A stretch of DNA of 6,218 nt. It comes from Clostridia bacterium. Lineage in GTDB: Bacteria > Bacillota > Clostridia > Oscillospirales > Acutalibacteraceae. Each line of letters starts with the position of its first letter. Position 1 is the first letter of the stretch. The notes beneath the pieces were generated by a model. That model saw only the letters and a program-made list of their open reading frames with translations. It was not told the origin of the DNA and made no database searches. The translations under genes were made by a program, and so were the position numbers. The stretch covers positions 1 to 6,218 of the forward strand of contig JAFRZS010000257.1 of assembly GCA_017442445.1 (NCBI GenBank), written 5' to 3'. This document shows, in pieces, positions 1 to 5,357 of the stretch.

Positions 1-136
1 CACCAATAGAGGTTGCGGAACGAAGAAGCTGATTTATCAGGACTGATTCTTTTTTATCCTTTTTCATATCTCGGCAAGCAAAAACTATTTCTTTTGCAAA
101 CTCTTTTGCCTTATCTCGCAATATACTATCCGCCAT
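1..136 (-). CDS. Four-helix-bundle protein (S23/23S rRNA intervening-sequence protein superfamily), N-terminal part only
   Basis: I read this short partial gene directly from the minus strand. It starts with ATG at 136-134 and stays open for 45 codons to the window edge. The visible residues include a first helix rich in Lys, Ala and Glu (about 5-24), a KKDKKE turn, and then VLINQLLRSATSIG at 32-45. That last stretch matches the hallmark segment 'LxxQLLRSxTSIGAN' of the four-helix-bundle family (TIGR02436/PF05635 type), normally about 115-130 aa, so roughly two thirds lies outside the window. A strong ribosome site AGAGGTGG (149-142) stands 5 bases before the ATG and a consensus promoter lies just upstream. 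The family occurs inside 23S rRNA insertions, as the Avd subunit of diversity-generating retroelements, and as free-standing genes of unknown function; related bundles bind nucleic acid. This copy has no rRNA around it. Its neighbour is the hairpin array at 184-384, and a functional link is only inferred. Confidence 0.82.
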   Translation of the reverse strand, partial: MADSILRDKAKEFAKEIVFACRDMKKDKKESVLINQLLRSATSIG

Positions 137-155
137 AAATACCACCTCTATATAA

Positions 156-184
156 ATTATATAGAAAACAGAAAAGTTTTTCAA
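156..184 (-). promoter_or_regulatory. Sigma-A-type promoter of the four-helix-bundle gene
   Basis: On the minus strand, TTGAAA (184-179) and a perfect TATAAT (161-156) are separated by 17 bases, the ideal vegetative spacing. Transcription should start near 149-150, giving a very short leader that begins at about the ribosome site (149-142). The first base of the -35 box is also the last base of the outermost linker of the hairpin array, so the array ends exactly where the promoter begins. Confidence 0.8.
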
Positions 185-264
185 GTGTTATTCTGCCTTG
201 CGGCAGAGTGATATTATTGTCACCGGACAATAGTGTTATTGAATCCTTCGGATTCAGTGTTATT
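184..264 (-). repeat. Hairpin array, left half (units read on the minus strand)
   Basis: Read on the minus strand, this half alternates a linker AATAACACT with small hairpins. Linkers lie at 264-256, 240-232 and 192-184 (identical) and at 218-207 (a longer variant, AATAATATCACT). Hairpins lie at 256-240 (7-bp stem TGAATCC, loop GAA), 232-215 (7-bp stem TATTGTC, loop CGGT) and 207-192 (6-bp stem TCTGCC, loop GCAA). Each stem has a different sequence but pairs perfectly, while the linkers are conserved. Several stems extend by a base or more into the adjoining linker. The pattern of variable self-complementary stems with constant spacers suggests a repeated structural unit rather than decayed coding DNA. 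The array runs directly into the promoter of the four-helix-bundle gene. Confidence 0.8.
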
Positions 265-272
265 TTATTCGT

Positions 273-356
273 TACAAAACTCGCGAAGCGAATAACACTG
301 TGCAAAGCACAATAAAACTGCGAAGCAATAAAACTCGCCGAAAGGCGAATAAAACT
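273..356 (+). repeat. Hairpin array, right half (units read on the plus strand)
   Basis: Here the same unit appears on the plus strand. The linkers are TACAAAACT (273-281, degenerate), AATAACACT (291-299) and AATAAAACT three times (311-319, 327-335, 348-356). The hairpins between them are TCGC-GAA-GCGA (281-291), GTGC-AAA-GCAC (300-310), TGC-GAA-GCA (319-327) and TCGCC-GAAA-GGCGA (335-348). Two of these contain GCGAAGC, which is known from DNA chemistry as an unusually stable single-strand mini-hairpin. The linker is the near reverse complement of the left-half linker, so this half is inverted relative to 184-264. Read on the minus strand, each hairpin is followed by AGTTTTATT, a weak T-rich tract, so some termination activity is possible. 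Confidence 0.8.
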
Positions 357-384
357 GGCGTTGTATCCTTACGAATACAACGCC
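357..384 (-). terminator. Candidate terminator hairpin of the metA-hydrolase operon
   Basis: A perfect 10-bp inverted repeat (GGCGTTGTAT at 357-366 with ATACAACGCC at 375-384, 8-base loop) lies 20 bases beyond the hydrolase stop codon. On the minus strand it is followed by AGTTTTATT, a short, interrupted T tract, so it is a plausible but not strong intrinsic terminator. It is the longest stem in the hairpin cluster and abuts the outermost right-half linker, so it may instead be a member of the array. Confidence 0.5.
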
Positions 385-403
385 TATGAACCGACATTTT
401 TTA

Positions 404-1861
404 TCAGAATTTGAATAATTCCTCATTTGTATTTGACTGCATAAATTGCGGATAATCAGGATTTACACCGGCTTTGAAATTGTCACCGCTGTAGTCAAGA
501 AGCCACATGAAAAATGCGTTGTAATCCGTGCCGTAGCTGCATGAAACATGAGGAGCCTGTTTAATCATGTAAGTGTATTCCGGAAGAATTGCTGTTGAAA
601 GGTCAACCATTCTGTCAGGTGATAAGTATTTCGGATTTTCTGCAACATAGTCATCGCCGAGAGTTTTGTTGTAAGGTGCTATTGTTGCATAGCCTGATGT
701 CTGATGTGCTTCAAGCACCATGTCACCGCAGAATTTTGAAGCGCTCTCATAAACAGGAATTGAAGGTGAGCCGTAGTTTGAAACAACTGCGATATCGACA
801 CCGTTGTCAATCATTTCATAAAGAAGCTCGTTTCTGCCGTTCATCATATTCTGAAGCTTTGTAACTCTGTTTATGAAACCTGCGTTTTCTTCCATGCAGT
901 CACCGAAGGTATATTCAATACACTTGTCAAAATCCTGAGGCTGTACCAAAGCCCACATAACAGGCATATATGAAAGGATTTTTATAAGAACTTCCTCAGA
1001 TACCTTGTCCATTGTTTTATCAATGATGATATCAGCTATTTTTTCAGCAAAATCAAAAAGTCCCGCTTTTTCAAGAAGCTGAAGCAATACATTTACTACG
1101 GGAATATCCTTTACAGCGTATGTAGCAATATCGGCAATAGCCTGACCTTCAAATTTTACTTTGCCCTGCATTAGTTCTGACGGCATCTGTATACCGCAGA
1201 ATGTAGATGAAAGGAAAAGTACCTTGCTGACTCTGTCATATCCGTATTCAGTGAGGTAAGCAAGTGTCATAACGCCGCCCATACTTGCACAGGCGATTTT
1301 TACTTTATCGTGACCTGTTTCTTCACAGGCGCGTTCAATAGTTTCGTTGATTTCTTCAGCTACAACAAAAGGGTCAAGTCGCCAGTCATAAGTGAAATAA
1401 TATGTATGATCAGCGCCGTATTTTTCAGCACAGGATTTAACCATACCGAATTCACAGTCACCGCGTTCAAGCAATTCGGGGTGTTCAGCAACACTGCCGG
1501 GACATTTGATTACACCGACATTGTAAAGGGAGTCGCCGTTTTTGTCCATTGAAAGTCCGCCGAGGAGTTGGACGGCATAATCGCAGATAACATCAAGTGA
1601 TTTATCAAAATTCAATGAAAAAATTCCCATAAAAACTGATTTGAAAACAGTTGATATGATTTTTCCGACATCAACAGAAAGAACAGGTCTTTCGTTTTCT
1701 GTTCCGACATCATAATATAAACCTGTAAAGTCCATTCCGCGTACTATGATAACAGGTTCATTTTCACAGGTTGCGGGGTTGTGAATACCTTGTGCAAAAA
1801 CCGAAGCTGACATTGAGATTGTCAGAGTAATTGCAAGAATTATGCTGATAAATTTTTTCAT
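404..1861 (-). CDS. Secreted alpha/beta-hydrolase, lipase/acyltransferase-like
   Basis: This 485-aa protein has a typical signal peptide: MKK, a hydrophobic core at about 4-19, and a predicted signal peptidase I site after VFA (23|24). It has no lipobox, so export is predicted. The alpha/beta-hydrolase fold is supported by the strand and oxyanion-type segment PVIIVRGMDF (36-45), the YYFTYDWRLDP segment (154-164) seen in LCAT-like lipases, and the nucleophile elbow IACASMGG with Ser193. Asp380 (CGDMV) and His438 (QAPHVS) are the best triad candidates. Residues 225-345 form a helical insertion, probably the lid. The elbow is odd: the usual first Gly of GxSxG is Cys191. The mature protein has 12 cysteines, many for an exported protein. 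A ribosome site AAGGAGAA (1874-1867) overlaps the metA stop, and only 11 bases separate the genes, so they are co-transcribed. The stop is doubled (TGA TAA). The substrate is unknown; a lipid or ester is inferred from the fold. Confidence 0.8.
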   Translation of the reverse strand: MKKFISIILAITLTISMSASVFAQGIHNPATCENEPVIIVRGMDFTGLYYDVGTENERPVLSVDVGKIISTVFKSVFMGIFSLNFDKSLDVICDYAVQLLGGLSMDKNGDSLYNVGVIKCPGSVAEHPELLERGDCEFGMVKSCAEKYGADHTYYFTYDWRLDPFVVAEEINETIERACEETGHDKVKIACASMGGVMTLAYLTEYGYDRVSKVLFLSSTFCGIQMPSELMQGKVKFEGQAIADIATYAVKDIPVVNVLLQLLEKAGLFDFAEKIADIIIDKTMDKVSEEVLIKILSYMPVMWALVQPQDFDKCIEYTFGDCMEENAGFINRVTKLQNMMNGRNELLYEMIDNGVDIAVVSNYGSPSIPVYESASKFCGDMVLEAHQTSGYATIAPYNKTLGDDYVAENPKYLSPDRMVDLSTAILPEYTYMIKQAPHVSCSYGTDYNAFFMWLLDYSGDNFKAGVNPDYPQFMQSNTNEELFKF

Positions 1862-1872
1862 GACTGTTCTCC

Positions 1873-2787
1873 TTATAATTGACTTAAATCGTATGGTGTC
1901 TGCTGATAAACGAAATAGTTAAGCCAGTTTGTAAAAAGCAAATTCGCAGCACCTCGCCAACGCATAACGGGAGTCTGAGTCGGGTCATCGTCGGGGTAAT
2001 AGTTGTAGGGAATATCAATAGGCTTGTTGTTTCTGATATCTCTTTCATATTCTCTTGCAAGAGTGTATCTGTCGTATTCCGAGTGTCCTGTTGCAAAGAA
2101 ATTGCGACAAGCCATATCAGAAACCAAATGAACACCCGCTATATCAGAATAAGAAATAATCTGCAAATCTTTAACAAGTGCGATATCTTCTCTGCGGATT
2201 TCTGTATGTCTTGAATGAGGTACATAGAAAACATCGTCAAAGCCTCTGAGAATGGGGTGGAGTGCATCAAGTGAGCGATGAGGGAAAATGCCGAACATCT
2301 TTTTATCAAGCTTGTATTTTTTCAAGCCGTAGAAATGATAAAGTGCCGCCTGTGCGCCCCAACAGATGAAAAAGGTTGAATACACATTTGTCTTTGACCA
2401 ATCAAAAATCTTGCAAAGCTCTGGCCAGTAATCAACATCTTCAAATTCAAGCTGTTCAACAGGTGCGCCCGTTACCACCATACCGTCATATTTATTATCC
2501 TTTATCTCATCAAAGGTCTTATAGAAATTGAGAAGATACTCAGCAGACGTATTTTTTGAAACGTGAGTTGCCATTTGGAGAAGGTCAACTTCAACCTGAA
2601 TAGGGGAGTTACTCAGAAGTCTTAAAAGCTGAGTTTCAGTTTCTACCTTTGTGGGCATGAGATTAAGTATAACTATTTTAAGAGGACGGATATCCTGTGT
2701 AACAGCTCTGTCCTCAGGCATAACAAAAATATTCTCATTTTCAAGGATTTGTTTAGCGGGTAATTTGTTGTCTATCTTTATAGGCAA
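1873..2787 (-). CDS. metA: Homoserine O-acetyltransferase (MetA family)
   Basis: This 304-aa enzyme, of normal family length, acylates the hydroxyl of L-homoserine in the first committed step of methionine synthesis in the cytoplasm. It shows the glutamine-amidotransferase-like MetA fold: the LNLMPTKVETE segment (41-51), the catalytic Cys142 in FICWGAQA, His235 and Glu237 in FATGHSEYD, and Arg249. Numbering coincides with characterised MetA proteins. Position 111, which decides acyl donor choice, is Glu (TGAPVEQLEF); Glu is known for acetyl-CoA use and Gly for succinyl-CoA. The older label 'homoserine O-succinyltransferase' is therefore probably wrong for this copy. Translation starts at TTG (2787-2785); the following PIKI is where family proteins begin and AGGAG stands 9 bases upstream. 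It is the first gene of an operon with the secreted hydrolase and diverges from the aminotransferase operon. Confidence 0.95.
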   Translation of the reverse strand: MPIKIDNKLPAKQILENENIFVMPEDRAVTQDIRPLKIVILNLMPTKVETETQLLRLLSNSPIQVEVDLLQMATHVSKNTSAEYLLNFYKTFDEIKDNKYDGMVVTGAPVEQLEFEDVDYWPELCKIFDWSKTNVYSTFFICWGAQAALYHFYGLKKYKLDKKMFGIFPHRSLDALHPILRGFDDVFYVPHSRHTEIRREDIALVKDLQIISYSDIAGVHLVSDMACRNFFATGHSEYDRYTLAREYERDIRNNKPIDIPYNYYPDDDPTQTPVMRWRGAANLLFTNWLNYFVYQQTPYDLSQL

Positions 2788-2796
2788 AGAATTTCA

Positions 2797-2801
2797 CTCC
2801 T
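2797..2801 (-). promoter_or_regulatory. Ribosome site fixing the TTG start of metA
   Basis: On the minus strand, AGGAG within TTAGGAGTG lies 9 bases before the TTG at 2787-2785. With the family-conserved N-terminus starting right after that codon, this settles a non-ATG start. Confidence 0.8.
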
Positions 2802-2822
2802 AACTTTGCTATATTAAATTAT

Positions 2823-2851
2823 AGTATAACAAATATTTTATAAATCTTCAA
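2823..2851 (-). promoter_or_regulatory. Promoter of the metA operon
   Basis: On the minus strand, TTGAAG (2851-2846) and TATACT (2828-2823) are separated by 17 bases, and a TG one base before the -10 box makes it an extended -10 promoter. An overlapping TATAAT lies a few bases further on (2823-2818) and could serve as an alternative. Transcription would start near 2816 and give a leader of about 29 bases. That is too short for a SAM or T-box riboswitch, so control is expected at initiation. Confidence 0.7.
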
Positions 2852-2859
2852 GTAAAAAA

Positions 2860-2889
2860 TTTGCAAGAAATCAAATTTAAACTTGCAAA
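2860..2889. promoter_or_regulatory. Inverted repeat in the divergent promoter region, candidate operator
   Basis: TTTGCAAG (2860-2867) and CTTGCAAA (2882-2889) form a perfect 8-bp inverted repeat with a 14-base AT-rich spacer. The TTGCAA cores recur at 22 bases start to start, about two helical turns, so a dimeric regulator could contact both on one face. The right arm covers the -35 box of the rightward promoter, and the left arm ends 9 bases outside the metA -35 box. It is placed to control the rightward operon and perhaps both. The long AT-rich loop and lack of a T tract argue against a terminator. No regulator gene is in the window. Confidence 0.5.
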
Positions 2890-2912
2890 ATGGTATATAC
2901 TTGTGGTACAAT
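2883..2912 (+). promoter_or_regulatory. Promoter of the aminotransferase-amidohydrolase-fumarase operon
   Basis: TTGCAA (2883-2888) and TACAAT (2907-2912) are 18 bases apart. TG at 2904-2905, one base before the -10 box, gives an extended -10 element that would compensate for the modest -35 box. Transcription would begin near 2919 and leave a leader of about 30 bases. The -35 box lies within the right arm of the inverted repeat. Confidence 0.7.
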
Positions 2913-2938
2913 AGTCAACGTGTAATTATTAAGAAAGT

Positions 2939-2944
2939 AGGCGG
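2939..2944 (+). promoter_or_regulatory. Ribosome site deciding the TTG start of the aminotransferase
   Basis: AGGCGG, one mismatch from AGGAGG, ends 5 bases before the TTG at 2950. The nearest ATG codons (2965 and 2968) would be 20 or more bases away, so the TTG start is preferred. Confidence 0.6.
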
Positions 2945-2949
2945 AAATT

Positions 2950-4227
2950 TTGGCAGAATATCGTATGATGAATAATGAGGAGCTTTCAGCTGAAAAAGCT
3001 CAGTTAGAAAAGTTATATAAGGACTTCAAAGATCAAGGGTTAAAGCTTGATATGTCAAGGGGAAAACCCGGTGCAGACCAGCTTGATCTTACAAATGAAA
3101 TGCTCGATACATTAAGCTCTGATGCAGTAATGAAGGGTGCAGACGGGGTTGATTGCAGAAATTACGGTATCCTTGACGGTATAGCAGAATGCAAAGAACT
3201 TTTTGCAGAGATTATGGAAGTTGACGTCAAAAATGTAATTGTCGGCGGAAACTCAAGCCTTAATATGATGTTCGACTTTGTTGCACAGTGTATGACTCAT
3301 GGTGCAGGTTCAACACCTTGGGCAAAGCTTGATAAGGTTAAGTTTTTATGTCCCGTACCCGGATATGACAGACACTTTACTATCTGTGAGTATTTCGGAA
3401 TAGAAATGGTTAATGTACCGATGAATTCGGAAGGTCCTGATATGGACGTACTGGAAGAGCTTATCAAGGATGAAACAGTAAAAGGTATGTTCTGTGTACC
3501 TAAGTATTCAAATCCTCAGGGAATTACTTTCTCCGATGAAACTGTAAAGAGAATTGCAGCATTAAAACCCGCTGCTGAAGATTTCAGAATAATCTGGGAT
3601 AATGCTTACTGCGTTCACGATATTAACGATACACCTGACAAGCTTCTCAACATCTTTGACGAATGTGCAAAGACAGATAATGAGGATATGATAATTGAAG
3701 TAACCTCAACTTCAAAAATCAGCTTCCCCGGAGCAGGTGTTGCGGCACTTGCGGCATCTGACAACAATATTAAAATGATTAAAAACCGTATGTCAAAGCA
3801 GACTATCGGTAACGATAAAATCAATCAGTTAAGACACGCGCTCTATTTCAAAAATCTTGACGGAATCAAAGCTCACATGAAGCGCCATGCAGCAATTATT
3901 GCTCCCAAGTTTGAAATAGTGCTTGAAGAACTTGCAAACTCTGTTAAGCCTTATAATATCGCATCATGGGAAAATCCCAACGGCGGATATTTCATCAGCC
4001 TTGATGTTATGAACGGCTGTGCAAAACGAGTTGTTGAGCTTTGTAAAGAAGCAGGAGTTGTACTCACAGGTGCGGGTGCAACATATCCCTACGGCAAAGA
4101 CCCCGATGATAAGAATATCAGAATTGCACCGACATTCCCTTCAGTTGATGAGCTCAAAACGGCAACAAAGATACTTTGTGTCTGCGTAAAACTTGCAACT
4201 GTTGAAAAATTATTGGAGAACAAATAA
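2950..4227 (+). CDS. Aspartate aminotransferase, Corynebacterium-type (PLP fold type I)
   Basis: This 425-aa cytoplasmic PLP enzyme belongs to the aminotransferase class I/II fold, in the subgroup known from the Corynebacterium aspartate aminotransferase (PF12897 type), which interconverts aspartate plus 2-oxoglutarate and oxaloacetate plus glutamate. Subgroup marks are DMSRGKPG (34-41), NYGILDGIAECKELF (71-85), VGGNSSLNMMFD (98-109, phosphate-side loop) and PVPGYDRHF (135-143). Catalytic residues are visible: Asn188 in KYSNPQG, Asp217 and Tyr220 in IWDNAY, the PLP lysine Lys256 in TSTSKISFPGAG, and the carboxylate-binding Arg391 in NIRIAPTFP. The start is a TTG supported by its ribosome site. 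It leads the rightward operon, with the next gene 2 bases after its stop, and diverges from metA, so both transcription units touch aspartate metabolism. The family is clear; exact substrate preference cannot be read from sequence. Confidence 0.9.
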   Translation: MAEYRMMNNEELSAEKAQLEKLYKDFKDQGLKLDMSRGKPGADQLDLTNEMLDTLSSDAVMKGADGVDCRNYGILDGIAECKELFAEIMEVDVKNVIVGGNSSLNMMFDFVAQCMTHGAGSTPWAKLDKVKFLCPVPGYDRHFTICEYFGIEMVNVPMNSEGPDMDVLEELIKDETVKGMFCVPKYSNPQGITFSDETVKRIAALKPAAEDFRIIWDNAYCVHDINDTPDKLLNIFDECAKTDNEDMIIEVTSTSKISFPGAGVAALAASDNNIKMIKNRMSKQTIGNDKINQLRHALYFKNLDGIKAHMKRHAAIIAPKFEIVLEELANSVKPYNIASWENPNGGYFISLDVMNGCAKRVVELCKEAGVVLTGAGATYPYGKDPDDKNIRIAPTFPSVDELKTATKILCVCVKLATVEKLLENK

Positions 4228-4229
4228 GT

Positions 4230-5357
4230 ATGTTCATTAAAAACGCAAAAATTTATACCATGGATAAACAGGGTATAATTGAGAACGGATATCTCAAAAC
4301 GGAAAACGGAAAATTTGTTGAAATCGGTGAAATGGCTGATTTTGATGAAAAGAACGAAGCTGTTGATGCAGGCGGTGCGTATATTTTCCCGGGATTTATT
4401 GACGGACACACCCATATCGGACTGTCAGATGACAGCGTTGATGATGAAGATTATAACGAAATGTCTGAACCTATAACCCCTGAAGTCAGAGTCACAGATG
4501 CGATAAATCCTTTTGATAAAACATTTTCCGAAGCATTGATGTCAGGTATAACAACAGTTGTTGTAAGTCCCGGAAGCTCAAATCCTATCGCAGGCAGAAT
4601 TTCTGCCGTCAAAACCTATGGTGACGATATTTCCGAAATGCTTGTAAAAGAAGATGTCGGTATGAAATTTGCACTTGGTGAAAATCCGAAACACGAGTAT
4701 GCCGACAGAAATGTAATGCCGTTTTCAAGAATGGGTACTGCCGCACTCATAAGGTCGAAGCTTTATGAAGCACAGCAGTATATAGAAAAAGAAGAGCCTG
4801 ATTATGACAGTAAGCTTGAAGCCTTAAAGCCCTTGCTTGAGGGTGAAACGATGGCTTTTATCCATGCTCACAGAGCTGATGATATTATGACAGCTATTCG
4901 TATTATGGAAGAGTTTGATATTAAATACAAACTTATTCACGCAACCTCGGGATATCTTATAGCTGATAAATTGGCTAATAAAGATGTTGAGATATTATCA
5001 GGCCCGAATATCTGTGAAAGATCAAAGCCTGAGCTCAGAGATAAAAGCTTTGGAAGCGATGCTCTGTTATCAAAAGCGGGTATAAAATTTGCTATAATTA
5101 CAGACCATGATGTTATTCCTCAGGAATTTTTACCCCTTTGCGCTGCAGTAGCGGTAAGAGGCGGTCTTGATGAATATGAAGCTTTGAAGGCTATAACAAT
5201 AAATCCTGCAGAAATCTGCGGAATTGATAATAAGGTCGGTTCAATTGCAGTGGGTAAGGATGCTGATTTCAGCATTTTTGAAGACATGCCTACTGATATC
5301 AGAGTAAGACCGAGAGCAGTTTTTGTAAACGGAGAAAAAGTTTATGAGAGAGCTTGA
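4230..5357 (+). CDS. Metal-dependent amidohydrolase, imidazolonepropionase-like
   Basis: This 375-aa protein is an amidohydrolase-superfamily TIM-barrel enzyme with the usual split beta-sandwich: N-terminal strands (1-50), then FPGFIDGHTHIG (53-64) with metal ligands His60 and His62, and a C-terminal return ending VGKDADFSIFEDMP...VFVNGEKVYE (341-373). Other likely ligands are His212 or His214 (IHAHRADD), His237 (LIHATSGY) and Asp292 (IITDHD). No carbamylated lysine is evident, so a mononuclear site like that of imidazolonepropionase is the better guess. The stretch SGITTVVVSPGSSNPIAG (105-122) is typical of the subgroup of metallo-hydrolases often named 'imidazolonepropionase-like'. No other histidine-degradation gene is present, so that reaction should not be assumed. 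Ribosome site GGAGAA (4215-4220) lies inside the end of the aminotransferase gene. The start is 2 bases after the preceding stop, and the gene overlaps the fumarase gene by 14 bases. The natural substrate is unknown. Confidence 0.85.
   Translation: MFIKNAKIYTMDKQGIIENGYLKTENGKFVEIGEMADFDEKNEAVDAGGAYIFPGFIDGHTHIGLSDDSVDDEDYNEMSEPITPEVRVTDAINPFDKTFSEALMSGITTVVVSPGSSNPIAGRISAVKTYGDDISEMLVKEDVGMKFALGENPKHEYADRNVMPFSRMGTAALIRSKLYEAQQYIEKEEPDYDSKLEALKPLLEGETMAFIHAHRADDIMTAIRIMEEFDIKYKLIHATSGYLIADKLANKDVEILSGPNICERSKPELRDKSFGSDALLSKAGIKFAIITDHDVIPQEFLPLCAAVAVRGGLDEYEALKAITINPAEICGIDNKVGSIAVGKDADFSIFEDMPTDIRVRPRAVFVNGEKVYERA

Noticed and set aside
1..136. 23S rRNA intervening sequence hosting the four-helix gene
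   Set aside because: No rRNA-like sequence flanks the gene; it has its own promoter and lies among ordinary protein genes.
184..356. Possible CRISPR array
   Set aside because: The constant element is only 9 bases, the variable parts are short palindromes of 7-17 bases rather than uniform spacers, and no cas gene is visible.
589..864. Open frame of 91 codons on the plus strand opposite the hydrolase
   Set aside because: It lies wholly inside the signal-peptide hydrolase gene, has no recognisable protein features and is an antisense shadow. The same applies to the frames at 1310-1552, 1884-2135, 3615-3824, 4089-4415, 4279-4476 and 5830-6168.
2788..2949. Possible SAM or T-box riboswitch ahead of metA or the aminotransferase
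   Set aside because: Both predicted transcripts have leaders of about 30 bases, too short for either, and no conserved riboswitch core or terminator/antiterminator pair was seen.
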